DNA of 64,000 nt from Thermodesulfomicrobium sp. WS (GCF_027925145.1 NZ_AP027130.1:1674001-1738000), one strand, 5' to 3'. Positions 45,202 to 54,963 are shown, counted from the first letter of the stretch. The notes: generated by a model from the letters alone, not told the origin. Program-made: numbers and translations.

Positions 45202-46611
45202 ATGCCCATGTGCCCTTCCCCTGCCCTGCCCCAGCGCGCCCTGCGTGTGGAAAAAATCGGCGGCACCACCATGTCCCGGTTTGCCGAAGTCATCGACAAC
45301 GTCATCCTCCGCAATCCCGATGACATCTATGGTCGCATCTATGTTGTCTCGGCCTACGGCGGCGTTACCAACCGACTTTTAGAACATAAAAAGACCGGCG
45401 AGCCGGGAGTCTACACCCTTTTCAAAAACCAGGGCAACTACATCCGCGCCCTGCTCGATCTGCGGGACCATCTTTGCGAGATCAACGCCTCCTTTGCCCC
45501 CATCGGTCTCAATCTCGCGGTGGCGGACGAATTCATCGCCGATCACATCGACCTCACCATCAATATCCTGCGCAGCATGGAGAACGTGCTCGCCTCGGGC
45601 TATGTCTCCCGCACCGAGCTCTTGCTCGCGGCTCGCGAACTGCTCGCCTCCATCGGCGAGATGCATAGCGCCTTCAATTCCACCAACATCCTGCAAAACC
45701 GCGGCTACGACGCCACCTTCGTGGACTTGAGCGGCTGGGAAGACAGCCGCCAGCTCACCATCGACGAGCGCATCCGCGAAAGTTTTCAAGATATCGACCC
45801 GTTTCGCACCATTTGCTTCGCCACCGGCTACACCAAGGGCACCGAAGGCATCATGCGCGAGTTCGACCGCGGCTACTCCGAAGTGACCTTCTCCAAGGTA
45901 GCGGTCATCCTGGGGGCAGCCGAGGCGGTCATCCACAAAGAATACCACCTCTGCTCGGGAGATCCCCTCATCATCGGTCTCGATAAGATCCGCCCCGTAT
46001 GCAACACCAATTTCGATGTGGCCGATCAGCTCGCCGATGTGGGTATGGAGGCCATTCACCCCAAGGCATCGAAACCACTGGAAATCCGCAACATCCCCAT
46101 CCGCGTGAAAAACGCCTTCGACCCCGATCACGCCGGAACACTCATCACCAAAGATTTCATCGCCCCGCGCTCCAAGGTGGAGATCGTCACGGGATCGGCC
46201 AAGGTGACCTGCATCGAGATCCACGACACGCGGATGGTCGGCGAGGTGGGCTTCGACCTGCGCATCATGCAGGTCCTCGCCGCGCACGGGGTATCCTTTA
46301 TCTGCAAGGCCACCAACGCCAACACCATCGACGTCATCATCAATGACCGGGACTGCCAGGAAGCGCTCCTTGCCGACCTGCGCGCCCGCTTCGAACAAGT
46401 GCAAGCCATCCCGGTGGCCATCGTGTGCGCCATTGGCTCCAACATCGCCCAGCCTGGGATCCTCGCCAAGGCCGCCAATGCCCTTGCCAAGCACGGCATC
46501 AACATCCTGGCCATGTCACAGACCGTGCGCCAGACCAACATGCAGTTCGTGGTGGAGCGGGAACATTTCGCCACTGCCCAAAGGGCGTTGCACGAGTCCC
46601 TGTGCATGTAG
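45202..46611 (+). CDS. Aspartate kinase
   Basis: A 469-residue enzyme phosphorylating aspartate in lysine, threonine and methionine synthesis. The kinase motif is VEKIGGTTMSRF (residues about 17-28), with the YGRIYVVSAYGGVTN segment and the substrate motif ATGYTKGTEG. Two C-terminal ACT domains follow (from about 325). The wording resembles the Ask_Ect/archaeal-like subgroup (VEKIGGTxMSR, LEHKKTGEPGVY) rather than E. coli LysC. The ATG at 45202 follows a GGAAG site. Confidence 0.9.
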   Translation: MPMCPSPALPQRALRVEKIGGTTMSRFAEVIDNVILRNPDDIYGRIYVVSAYGGVTNRLLEHKKTGEPGVYTLFKNQGNYIRALLDLRDHLCEINASFAPIGLNLAVADEFIADHIDLTINILRSMENVLASGYVSRTELLLAARELLASIGEMHSAFNSTNILQNRGYDATFVDLSGWEDSRQLTIDERIRESFQDIDPFRTICFATGYTKGTEGIMREFDRGYSEVTFSKVAVILGAAEAVIHKEYHLCSGDPLIIGLDKIRPVCNTNFDVADQLADVGMEAIHPKASKPLEIRNIPIRVKNAFDPDHAGTLITKDFIAPRSKVEIVTGSAKVTCIEIHDTRMVGEVGFDLRIMQVLAAHGVSFICKATNANTIDVIINDRDCQEALLADLRARFEQVQAIPVAIVCAIGSNIAQPGILAKAANALAKHGINILAMSQTVRQTNMQFVVEREHFATAQRALHESLCM

Positions 46612-46630
46612 CCCTCGCGCCGCCTCCCCT

Positions 46631-46674
46631 CAAAAATACCGCGGCCCGTCTCCTTGGCGCAGGAAACGGGCCGC
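46631..46674 (-). terminator. Terminator between convergent genes at 46.65 kb
   Basis: A 9-bp stem (46641-46649 with 46666-46674) with an inner 4-bp stem is followed on the minus strand by TATTTTT. It most likely ends the 46703-47668 gene and may also help end the aspartate kinase transcript. Confidence 0.75.
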
Positions 46675-46702
46675 TGCATCAAAAGGCCACGGAGCAGCGC
46701 GT

Positions 46703-47668
46703 TTACTCGACTCCCTCCACGGCCAGCGCTACGTGAAAAAGCGGGTCTGCCGCGCCCACGAAAGCCAGCACGCCTTCGGACGCCGGCAAGGCCGACTGTT
46801 CCTCCAGCCACCCCCACAAAGAATCGGCCACGGACCCAAATTCCGCGTACGAAGCCTTGATGCGCACGCTTAGCGCACGTGCTGCCAAGGTGAGCGGCAA
46901 GGCGGTATCCGCTCCTGCCACGTGGTACTCGGCCACCATGCGGGAGAGCCGCTCCAAAAGCCGGCTCATCCCCGTCATGTCCAAATCCGGGGCAACCAAA
47001 CATACGGTGCCGTTTTCCAGGGTCCCCATGCGGTCATAGTTCCGAAGCCGCCCCCGCACCGATGCCCACACCCCGCTGGCGAACCACGTGGTCCACGCCT
47101 TGCCGTAGCTTACCTGCAGGCCCGAGAGCGCCGGAATACCGAGCACCGCCAGCGACAGCCAGCCGCTGCGGCGGCCCACCCGGTTGACCTCCTCGGCCAC
47201 AAATGCCCGCAGCTCTTGGACGGAAAGCAGGCCGCCACGGTCTTCGTGGGTATGGGCAATCCGTCGCAAGACCATGACTTCCCGTGCGAGCCGCAGCTTC
47301 CAGGCGATCTCCGCCGAAGACCAGCTTCCCACGAGATAGTCATCGGCCCCGCACTCCGTGGCAACCACGAGCTCCTCGCGGTCCGCCTCCCGGCCCAAGA
47401 GCAGGACAAACCGGGACATCTCCTCGGAACGCCGCTCCCAGGAGCGAATCATGGAACATACGGTGGCGCCGTCCACGTCCATCCCATGCCAGGCCACCCA
47501 AACGGCATCATACGGCTCGTCCTGAACGCGCACAAATCCCTGCAATCCTTCCCGCACCCGGTCCACCGATGCCCCATGGGCAGTGAGTAACGGCATGAGG
47601 TACGCGCACGCAGCGTCGTCCGGCTCCACGAGCAGGAGGCGAAAAGGAAGGCCAAGGGCTTGCGTCAT
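46703..47668 (-). CDS. Degenerate receiver plus degenerate GGDEF-like protein
   Basis: A 321-residue two-domain protein. Residues about 8-130 form a receiver fold, but the phospho-acceptor position is Ala59 (in VWVAWHGMDVDG) and the conserved Lys is Gly114 (DDYLVGSW), so it cannot be phosphorylated in the usual way. Residues about 140-310 resemble a GGDEF domain in pattern (RLRNYDRMGTLENGTVCLV) but the GGDEF motif is absent. It probably acts as a protein- or nucleotide-binding module. Stand-alone gene, convergent with aspartate kinase. Confidence 0.75.
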   Translation of the reverse strand: MTQALGLPFRLLLVEPDDAACAYLMPLLTAHGASVDRVREGLQGFVRVQDEPYDAVWVAWHGMDVDGATVCSMIRSWERRSEEMSRFVLLLGREADREELVVATECGADDYLVGSWSSAEIAWKLRLAREVMVLRRIAHTHEDRGGLLSVQELRAFVAEEVNRVGRRSGWLSLAVLGIPALSGLQVSYGKAWTTWFASGVWASVRGRLRNYDRMGTLENGTVCLVAPDLDMTGMSRLLERLSRMVAEYHVAGADTALPLTLAARALSVRIKASYAEFGSVADSLWGWLEEQSALPASEGVLAFVGAADPLFHVALAVEGVE

Positions 47669-47716
47669 GCCCTCCCCCGTAGCCTATGCCGGGCAGGCTT
47701 GTCCACGCACCGCCCT

Positions 47717-47745
47717 TTGCCCTGAAACCCCATTTGCGCTATACG
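47717..47745 (+). promoter_or_regulatory. Candidate promoter of the Smr gene
   Basis: TTGCCC (47717-47722) and TATACG (47740-47745) are spaced by 17 bases with four matches each. The -10 box ends only seven bases before the ATG at 47753, which would make a nearly leaderless message. Confidence 0.35.
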
Positions 47746-47752
47746 TGGATCC

Positions 47753-48421
47753 ATGAAGTTCACTTCGTTTCGCGACCTCCCTCGCCATCCCCGGGTGCGA
47801 CTGCTTTTGGCCCAGCGCGAGGCCAAGGCCAAGCGCTCCCACGCCGCCGTGCCCTCCGAAGACGATCTCTTCCACCAGGCCATGCGCGGGGTCACGCCGC
47901 TGTCCCAAAGCGGTCCCCAAGTGCCCAAAAGCCCGCCGCCAGCCCCCAAGGAGCGACGCCGCAAGGCCTTTGCCGACCTGTTGGCGGAAAACGGCGACTT
48001 CGACGTCGAGCTCACCCACGAATACCTCCATGGCAAGGTGCATGACCTCGACCCACGCATTTTCCAGCAACTGCGATCCGGCCAGATGAGCATCGAGGCG
48101 CACCTGGATCTGCACGGCATGAACCGCATCCAGGCCAAGCTTGCCGTGGCCGAATTTTTACGCTCTTGCTTCCTCCAGGGCATGCGCTGTGTGCTCCTGG
48201 TACCGGGGCGGGGTAAGAATTCCGAGGGCGGCACCAGCGTGCTGCGCGAAGAGCTCTCCCTGTGGCTCACCCAGGCCCCGCTCAAGCGCATCGTGCTCTG
48301 CTTTGCCACAGCCCAGCCGCGCCACGGCGGTGCCGGGGCCGTGTACGTGCTCTTGCGGCAGCAGCGCAAAGGCAGGGGCAAGATCATCTGGGACGAACTC
48401 CTCCTCGATGTGGATGGCTAG
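47753..48421 (+). CDS. Smr-domain protein
   Basis: A 222-residue protein. A variable N-terminal 100 residues precede a C-terminal Smr domain: HLDLHGMNRIQAK, then RCVLLVPGRGKNSEGG and HGGAGAVYVLLRQ. Smr domains cut nucleic acid at branched or stalled structures; SmrB rescues collided ribosomes in E. coli. Which role applies here is not known. It is convergent with pgm. Confidence 0.85.
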   Translation: MKFTSFRDLPRHPRVRLLLAQREAKAKRSHAAVPSEDDLFHQAMRGVTPLSQSGPQVPKSPPPAPKERRRKAFADLLAENGDFDVELTHEYLHGKVHDLDPRIFQQLRSGQMSIEAHLDLHGMNRIQAKLAVAEFLRSCFLQGMRCVLLVPGRGKNSEGGTSVLREELSLWLTQAPLKRIVLCFATAQPRHGGAGAVYVLLRQQRKGRGKIIWDELLLDVDG

Positions 48422-48449
48422 GCCACACTCAGCCGTCCACCCTGCTTTC

Positions 48450-50090
48450 TCAAATCCCGGCGCGGGCAAAAGCGGCGGCCACCAGGGCCTGGGCCTCTTC
48501 CTGCAAGCGCGCCAGGTGATCTTCGCCTACAAAACTCTCGGCGTAGATCTTATACACGTCTTCCGTGCCCGAAGGCCGGGCCGCAAACCAGCCATTGGCA
48601 GTCACCACCTTGAGTCCGCCAATGGAGGCACCATTGCCCGGGGCATGGGTGAGCACCGCTTCGATGGGCTCGCCCGCCAACTCCCGCGCCTGCACATCCT
48701 CGGGCCGCAAACGCATCAAGGCCTCTTTTTGCGTGCGGGATGCCGGGGCGTCCATACGGCGGTAGCAGGCGGCTCCATGGCAGGCTTCCAAGTCGCGGTA
48801 GATATCCCCAGGATCCACGCCGGTGACCGCACGGATCTCCGCCGCCAAAAGCCCCAAGATGATGCCGTCCTTGTCCGTGGACCACGGGGCGCCGTCCATG
48901 GCCAAAAACGAAGCCCCAGCGCTCTCTTCTCCGCCAAAGCAGAGATCTCCGGCCAAAAGCCCTTCCACGAACCATTTGAACCCCACCGGGGTCTCGTACA
49001 CACTGCGGCCATGCGCTGCGGCCACCCGGTCCACCATGGCACTGGTCACCAAGGTCTTGCCGATGCGCGCCCCTTGAGGCCAGCCGGGACGATGGGTCAA
49101 GAGGTAGTCCACGGCTACGGCAAGGTAGTGATTGGGGTTCATGAGCCCGTGGCGCTGGGTGACGATGCCATGCCGATCCGCATCCGGATCATTGGCGAGC
49201 CCCAAGGCAAAGCGATCCTTCAAGCCCACCAGCGGGGCCATGGCCGCAGGCGACGAGCAGTCCATGCGAAGTTTGCCGTCCTTGTCCACCGCCATGAACA
49301 TGAAGGTCGGATCGATGGTGCGCGAGACCAACTGGAGATCCACGCCGTAGACTTCAGCGATCCGCTCCCAATAGGCGAGGCTGCTGCCCCCCAAAGGGTC
49401 CACGCCCACACAGATCCCGGCCTCCCGGATGCGGTCCATGGCCACCACAGCGCGCAACCCTTCCACGTACGGCGTGACAAAATCAAACGGCCGGCACCAC
49501 GGAGAGGCCAAGGCTCGGCTCCACGGCAAACGACGGATGGCCTGCGGCTGGGCGAGCAAGGCGTTGGCCCGGGCCTCGATGGCCTTGGTGACCTCGGTGC
49601 CCGCCGGCCCCCCATGAGGCGGGTTGTATTTGATGCCGCCGTCTTCCGGTGGGTTGTGGGACGGGGTGATCACGATGCCGTCGGCCTGGTCGCTGTGGCT
49701 CCGATTGTAGGCCAAGATGGTGTGGGAAATCACCGGGGTTGGAGTATAGCCGAACCCTTCCTGGTAGCAGCACGCCACCGCATTGCCGGCCAGCACCTCG
49801 AGCGTCGTCACCAGCGCCGGTTCGGAGAGGGCGTGGGTGTCCATGCCCACGAAAAGGGGGCCGCGCGTACCTTGGCTTTGACGGTACTCGCAGATGGCCT
49901 GGACAATGGCCGCCACGTGCCGCTCGGTGAAGGAAGCATGGGCCGCGCTGCCCCGGTGTCCCGAGGTGCCAAAGGCCACCCGCTGGCCCGGATCGTCCGG
50001 GTCCGGCGTCGTGGTATAATACTGCGTCACGAGGCGGGGGATGTTGATACGGTACGATTCGGGCGGGGTTTTGCCTGCCAAGGGGTGCAT
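48450..50090 (-). CDS. pgm: Phosphoglucomutase, alpha-D-glucose specific
   Basis: A 546-residue enzyme interconverting glucose 1- and 6-phosphate. The catalytic serine is in ITPSHNPPEDGG, the metal-binding loop is NDPDADRHG, the sugar loop GGEESAGAS, and the phosphate loop RPSGTEDVYKIY is near the C-terminus. The ATG at 50090 follows AAGGAGG. The length matches the family (about 545). Confidence 0.95.
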   Translation of the reverse strand: MHPLAGKTPPESYRINIPRLVTQYYTTTPDPDDPGQRVAFGTSGHRGSAAHASFTERHVAAIVQAICEYRQSQGTRGPLFVGMDTHALSEPALVTTLEVLAGNAVACCYQEGFGYTPTPVISHTILAYNRSHSDQADGIVITPSHNPPEDGGIKYNPPHGGPAGTEVTKAIEARANALLAQPQAIRRLPWSRALASPWCRPFDFVTPYVEGLRAVVAMDRIREAGICVGVDPLGGSSLAYWERIAEVYGVDLQLVSRTIDPTFMFMAVDKDGKLRMDCSSPAAMAPLVGLKDRFALGLANDPDADRHGIVTQRHGLMNPNHYLAVAVDYLLTHRPGWPQGARIGKTLVTSAMVDRVAAAHGRSVYETPVGFKWFVEGLLAGDLCFGGEESAGASFLAMDGAPWSTDKDGIILGLLAAEIRAVTGVDPGDIYRDLEACHGAACYRRMDAPASRTQKEALMRLRPEDVQARELAGEPIEAVLTHAPGNGASIGGLKVVTANGWFAARPSGTEDVYKIYAESFVGEDHLARLQEEAQALVAAAFARAGI

Positions 50091-50141
50091 GAGTCCTCCT
50101 TATGGGTGCAGATCGCCTGCGGCCTGTTGTCAAAAACGTCC

Positions 50142-51482
50142 TTACATGGTTGCCGGAGACTGCGACGAAACGCCGCGCCCGGGCGAGTCTTCGCGGGCGT
50201 CGTGCCCCAGGGCCAAAAGGCCGGGGGGAAAGGCCCGGCCGGCACGGGTAAAAATGGTCCGCATGGAGGCCGCCACATTGGGGTTTTCCCGCGCCAGATG
50301 CGGGGCTGCCTGCAAGGCAGCTTCCAGGGCGCTTGCCGCATCCGCAAACGCCCCGCCTTCTGCATAGGCCAAGGCCATGTTGTAGAGCACCACCGGATGA
50401 CCGGGCTCCACCGCCAAGGCGCGGCGGTATTCCGCCACCGCCTCCCGCCAGCGGCCTTGACGGCGCAGGGCCAGCCCCAACAGGTTGAAGGTCTCCACAT
50501 CGGCGCTGGAGAGCTCCCCGCCTTTGGCATCCAAGGCTTGGCGGGAATAGCGAATGGCCAAGCCGGGATTGCGGGACACGCACGCCTCGGCGATCTTGGC
50601 CGAAAGCCGCGAGAGGTGCTCCGCCGCCTCGCGCCTGGCGGTCTGCATGGCCTGCTCGAAATAGCCCTCCGCCGCCGTCGGGTCACCGACTTCCATCTCC
50701 AAGGCCCCCATTTCGAGGAGCCGCTGGGTGTTGAGGGGGCTGATCTCATGCAGCCGCTTGAGGGCTTCCAATTGCTTGGACTTGTCTCCCGCCTCTTCAT
50801 ACAGGCTGGATAGGCGCTTGAGCGGCTGGATGTAGAGCTTGGCCACTTCCGAGGCCTTGAGATACATCTCCTCCGCCTTGGAGGTCAGCCCCATGCCCTT
50901 GTAGGCATCGCCCATGAGCATGTAGGCCACGGCGCTCTCCGGCTTGAGCTGGAGCACCACCGAGGCGATGCGCATGGCTTCTTCGTAGGAGCCCATCTCC
51001 AGGCTGCGCCGAGCCCGGTCGATGTAGCGGCCCATCTGCCCCTGGGGGGCGATGGTGAACGCCATCTTCTCAATCACCGAAGCCACGGAGATAGGCTTGG
51101 TGATGATATTGTGCGCCCCATATTCAATGAGCAGCGCCGCGCTCCCCTGGTCGATCTCCGTGGTGAGGACAATGATGGCCGCCTCCCCGCAAATCTGCCC
51201 GATACTGCCCAAAAGCGGGGCCAGCGACTGGCCGGAGAGCATGCGCTCCAAAAACACCAGCACCCGGTTATGGGCCTCCTCGCGCAGGTCGGTCAAAAAG
51301 GTCTCCACGCTGCGGTGATGGCGCAAAACCTGCCGCGGGGCCTGCACCATGTCCAATGCCCGGCGCAGCACATCGGCAAAGATGGCGTCCGTGCTCAACA
51401 AAAAGACCACACCGCCGGTCCGGGCAAAGGAGCGCACCGTATTGGCATAAAGTTCGGCTTTATCGAGCTTGGTGTCGTTCAT
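50142..51482 (-). CDS. Receiver-like domain plus tetratricopeptide repeats
   Basis: A 446-residue protein. Residues about 22-150 form a receiver-like fold (VVFLLSTDAIFADVLRRALD; ALLIEYGAHNIITKPISV), in which the acidic site is poorly kept. From about 160 onwards come TPR repeats (AMRIASVVLQLKPESAVAYM; AVAEYRRALAVEPGHPVVLY). Such REC-TPR proteins are common in Desulfovibrionales as scaffolds; the partner is unknown. It lies between pgm and a tRNA gene. Confidence 0.8.
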   Translation of the reverse strand: MNDTKLDKAELYANTVRSFARTGGVVFLLSTDAIFADVLRRALDMVQAPRQVLRHHRSVETFLTDLREEAHNRVLVFLERMLSGQSLAPLLGSIGQICGEAAIIVLTTEIDQGSAALLIEYGAHNIITKPISVASVIEKMAFTIAPQGQMGRYIDRARRSLEMGSYEEAMRIASVVLQLKPESAVAYMLMGDAYKGMGLTSKAEEMYLKASEVAKLYIQPLKRLSSLYEEAGDKSKQLEALKRLHEISPLNTQRLLEMGALEMEVGDPTAAEGYFEQAMQTARREAAEHLSRLSAKIAEACVSRNPGLAIRYSRQALDAKGGELSSADVETFNLLGLALRRQGRWREAVAEYRRALAVEPGHPVVLYNMALAYAEGGAFADAASALEAALQAAPHLARENPNVAASMRTIFTRAGRAFPPGLLALGHDAREDSPGRGVSSQSPATM

Positions 51483-51579
51483 CTCGAGTATCTCCCAAAA
51501 GCGCGTTCCGACCACCGACCCCAAAGGAAGACAGCGCCCTTGATTTGCCCCGGCCTCTTGAGTAGGCATGCGCTTTCGC

Positions 51580-51657
51580 GCCCCCATAGCTCAGGTGGAG
51601 AGAGCACGGGATTCCTAATCCCGGTTTGCCCAGGTTCGAGTCCTGGTGGGGGCACCA
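51580..51657 (+). tRNA. tRNA-Arg (anticodon CCT), CCA encoded
   Basis: A 7-bp acceptor stem (51580-51586 with 51647-51653), D arm (51589-51605), anticodon arm with CCT at 51614-51616 in the loop TTCCTAA, and T arm with TTCGAGT at 51635-51641. The 3' CCA is encoded at 51655-51657. It decodes AGG. No integrase or attachment-site repeat was seen next to it. Confidence 0.93.
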
Positions 51658-51661
51658 CCCC

Positions 51662-53554
51662 TTACTTCGATTCGCCGCCCAAAGCCTGCGCCACTGCCCG
51701 GACCCGTTCCAGCTCGCCACACAAGTCCTGCACCAAGGCCAGACACTTGCGGCCATCGCCGCGCCGCGCCGCCAGCTCGACCATCTCCGCCCGCAAGGCC
51801 ATGGTGGCTGCCCGTACGTTCCCCGCCATGCCCCGCAACGACCACGCCTTGTCCGTGGCCGTGACAAAGTCTTCTTGAGCAATGGCCTGCGCCAGCTCGT
51901 CGATGCGCCCTGCCGCCTCGCGCACGAAGTCCTGCACGATGTCCCGCAAGGCGGCGCGGTCCTGATCCAGTTGCTGCAAAAGCGCCTCGACGTCGAGCAC
52001 CGACTCCCGGCTCCGCTCGCCCCGCTCCCCACCGGCCATAGGCACCACGGCGTCCAAAACCCTCGAGAATTCCACGACATCGACAGGAAGGGTCAAGGCG
52101 GCGACACACTCCGGCGGCACCTCGCCAGGCTGGGAGCGCACCAGCACCACAGGCACATCCCGTCCACTTTGGCGCAGCGCCCGCAGCGAGGCATCCACTT
52201 CCGCACCCTCTTCCTCCACCCAAAAGACGATGCCCGGGCGCTCCTGGGCAAGGCGCAGCACCGCCTCATTCCAAGACTCCACGGTCTGAAAAGAAAATTC
52301 CGCCTGGGAGAGCAAGAGCTCGAGCTGCCGGGCCGCGGCCCCCCGCGCCACCACCAGGGCGCCGCACCTCCATTTGCGGGCCTCGGCCACGGTGTGGCGC
52401 GTAATGAGCATCGGGCTCTGGCCAACGCTGGCGCTGCCGAGCACCAACTCCAAGGCCTCGCGCAGGCTATCGCGGTCCATGGGTTTGACGAAGTAGCCGT
52501 CAAAGCCGGCGTCATACATGCGCTGGGCATCCCCCGGCCGGGAAGCCGAGGTCAGACGCACCAAACGCATCCCTTCCCACGCGGGATCCCGGCGAATGCC
52601 CCGGGCGAAATCTTCGGCAGGCATGTCTTCCGGATCGTCCACCACCGCCACATGAAAACACTGCCCCGCTTCCCGGGCACGGTGCAGGCTCTGGACCGCC
52701 TCCCTGCCCGAAGTCACCTCTTCCAGGGTGCATCCCCACAAATAGGCATACTCCCGCAGCACCTCCCGCCAGGACTCCTCTTGATCCACCACCAGGATCC
52801 GTCTGCCGGCAATGGACACCGGGGCGGGAAGTTCCGGCGATCCAGACTGCGGGAGCCCGAGAGGGATATCCCAAGAGACATCGAAGCCTTGGGGATGCTC
52901 GACCACCGCGGCCACGATGTGCGCCTCCTGCGCCTTGTGCGCGGTGGAGGCATCGGCAAAGGGGGTCACCTCTTCCAGCGCCCGCACCTCGCCGCGCACC
53001 TCCAAGGTCACCCGGACCACGATCTCTTCGCCTTGGACCTGCAGCAGCCGCACCACACAGCGCATCTGCCCCCGCCGCAGCCCCCCCACGATCCGCTGGG
53101 CAATAGATCCGATCATGCGGCGCAAAAGCCCTGGATACCCCCGCACCAGCCCAGGGACAGCTTCGTCAATGGCTACGGCACACCCAGTCTCCGCCAGGCG
53201 CGCCCCCTGCAGGTGGCACAATTGCATGATGTCATCCACCACCAGACGCAGATCGAAGGTCTGCGCCGCCCCAAGACGGGGCCGTGGGGACAGATCGGTC
53301 TCATCGAGCAACGAACTGAGTATCGAGCGGATGGTCTCTGCAGAGCGCCGGGCGGTGAGCACGTACTCCACCTGGGCAGCCCCAAGCCCCGAGTCCTGGA
53401 GCAAATCGAGCATGGCCACGAGTGCCGCCATGTTGGTTTGCAAATGCCGCTCCACCGTTTCGCGGATGCGCACCAAACGGTCCTGCACTGCATCGCGTTC
53501 GGCACACACCCGGGCCAATTCTTCGTGCAGCCGCTGCTGGCTTTCCTGTGTCAT
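51662..53554 (-). CDS. Pseudo-hybrid histidine kinase (degenerate kinase, REC, degenerate REC, Hpt-like)
   Basis: A 630-residue multi-domain protein without membrane helices. Residues 1-35 are a coiled coil, 36-90 a HisKA-like dimer region lacking the His (LQTNMAALVAMLDLL), 95-240 a degenerate ATPase domain without N or G boxes. Residues 252-375 are a receiver that keeps Asp306 and Lys357; 398-505 is a second receiver without Asp (GIVFWVEEE). Residues 520-630 are Hpt-like, but the His is Trp571 (AWSLRGMAGN). It has no complete phosphorelay. It is last of the DUF4390-ntrY-ntrX operon and starts 62 bases after ntrX. Confidence 0.82.
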   Translation of the reverse strand: MTQESQQRLHEELARVCAERDAVQDRLVRIRETVERHLQTNMAALVAMLDLLQDSGLGAAQVEYVLTARRSAETIRSILSSLLDETDLSPRPRLGAAQTFDLRLVVDDIMQLCHLQGARLAETGCAVAIDEAVPGLVRGYPGLLRRMIGSIAQRIVGGLRRGQMRCVVRLLQVQGEEIVVRVTLEVRGEVRALEEVTPFADASTAHKAQEAHIVAAVVEHPQGFDVSWDIPLGLPQSGSPELPAPVSIAGRRILVVDQEESWREVLREYAYLWGCTLEEVTSGREAVQSLHRAREAGQCFHVAVVDDPEDMPAEDFARGIRRDPAWEGMRLVRLTSASRPGDAQRMYDAGFDGYFVKPMDRDSLREALELVLGSASVGQSPMLITRHTVAEARKWRCGALVVARGAAARQLELLLSQAEFSFQTVESWNEAVLRLAQERPGIVFWVEEEGAEVDASLRALRQSGRDVPVVLVRSQPGEVPPECVAALTLPVDVVEFSRVLDAVVPMAGGERGERSRESVLDVEALLQQLDQDRAALRDIVQDFVREAAGRIDELAQAIAQEDFVTATDKAWSLRGMAGNVRAATMALRAEMVELAARRGDGRKCLALVQDLCGELERVRAVAQALGGESK

Positions 53555-53616
53555 GGTGTTCTCCCCTGGCCGCTGCGTCGCTGGTGATGCCCTCCGCTGA
53601 AAACCATACCAGGCAC

Positions 53617-54963
53617 TCACGCAATGCCATACGTCTTGAGTTTTCGATACAAATACGTCCGCTCAAGCCCAATGGCCTCTGCCATGTGGGTCATGTTCGC
53701 CCCAAACCGCGCATAAGCGGCGCGCAGATACTGCTCTTCGAAACGGGAGCGCGCCTCTTTGAAAGGGAGGGACGAAAGGTCCTCCGCGGCCGCCGCGCTG
53801 CATGTCTGCCGGTACTCGGGCGGGAGCATGGCCTTGGTGATGGTCTGACCAGGATACAGGATGCAAAGCCGCTCCACCATGTTTTTGAGCTCCCGCACAT
53901 TGCCCGGCCACGCATAGACCATCAAGGCCTCCACCGCATCGGGCGCAAAGGCGATGGTCCCCCCACGCTGGCGCCCCAAGTCTTCGACAAAATGCGTGAG
54001 CAGCAGCGGGATATCCTCGGTGCGCTGGCGCAGCGGCGCAAGAGAGAGCGGAAAGACATTGAGCCGGTAGAACAAATCACTGCGAAAACGCCCCTGCGCC
54101 ATCTCCAGCTGCAAGTCTTTGTTGGTGGCCGCGATGACGCGCACATCCACTTCCACGGTTTTGGATCCCCCCACCCGTTCCAGGCGCCGCTCCTGCAGCA
54201 CCCGTAAGACCTTGGCCTGTGTTTTGAGACTCATGTCACCAATTTCGTCCAGGAACAAGGTCCCTTTGTCCGCCAGCTCGAACTTGCCGCGCCGCGCCTT
54301 GTCCGCGCCGGTGAAGGCCCCCTTCTCGTGCCCGAAGAGTTCGGATTCGATGAGCTCTTCGGGGATGGCGGCGCAATTGACGCACACCATGGGCCGCTGG
54401 CTGCGATGGCTCAAGGCGTGGATGCTCCGCGCCGCTACTTCCTTGCCGGTGCCGTTTTCCCCACAAAGGAGCACCGTGGCATCGGTGGGTGCTACCTGCG
54501 CGATGAGCGTCCGCAGCTCCACCATGGCCGGGGAAACACCGATGAGCTGCGGCTCCTCTTCCCGAAAACGCCGCAGTTCCCGGTTTTCCCGCTTGAGCCG
54601 CGCCACCTCCAAGGCTTTGGCCGTGGCCATGAGCACGGCATCCAGGGACAATGGCTTCTCGATGAAGTCAAACGCCCCCATTTTCATGGCACGCACCGCG
54701 CTCTCCACATTGCCATGGCCGGAAATGACCACCACCGGCGCATCACACCCTTTGGCCTTGAGGGCGGCCAGGGTCTCCATGCCGTCCATGCCCGGCATCC
54801 AGATATCGAGAAAGATGAGGTCCACGTCCTCGGCCAGGGCGGTGGCGAGCCCCTCTTCGCCCGAGGCGGCCTCCAGGACTCCGTGCCCCTCGTCCTCGAG
54901 GATCCCCCGCAGAGACAAGCGGACATCGGTTTCGTCGTCGATGATGAGAATCGTGGCACTCAT
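53617..54963 (-). CDS. ntrX: Sigma-54-dependent response regulator, NtrX-like
   Basis: A 448-residue regulator. The receiver (1-120) has DDET and the Asp in LIFLDIWMPGMDG; the AAA+ domain has GENGTGKE (Walker A), the sigma-54 contact loop GAFTGA, and LFLDEIGD (Walker B). A C-terminal Fis-type HTH (HMAEAIGLERTYLYRKLKTY) binds DNA. It activates sigma-54 promoters when phosphorylated by NtrY. The ATG overlaps the kinase stop by four bases. Confidence 0.93.
   Translation of the reverse strand: MSATILIIDDETDVRLSLRGILEDEGHGVLEAASGEEGLATALAEDVDLIFLDIWMPGMDGMETLAALKAKGCDAPVVVISGHGNVESAVRAMKMGAFDFIEKPLSLDAVLMATAKALEVARLKRENRELRRFREEEPQLIGVSPAMVELRTLIAQVAPTDATVLLCGENGTGKEVAARSIHALSHRSQRPMVCVNCAAIPEELIESELFGHEKGAFTGADKARRGKFELADKGTLFLDEIGDMSLKTQAKVLRVLQERRLERVGGSKTVEVDVRVIAATNKDLQLEMAQGRFRSDLFYRLNVFPLSLAPLRQRTEDIPLLLTHFVEDLGRQRGGTIAFAPDAVEALMVYAWPGNVRELKNMVERLCILYPGQTITKAMLPPEYRQTCSAAAAEDLSSLPFKEARSRFEEQYLRAAYARFGANMTHMAEAIGLERTYLYRKLKTYGIA

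Noticed and set aside
51570-51670. tRNA-Arg as a genomic-island integration site.
   Set aside because: No integrase, no repeated 3' tRNA segment and no compositional break were seen on either side; the flanking genes look native.
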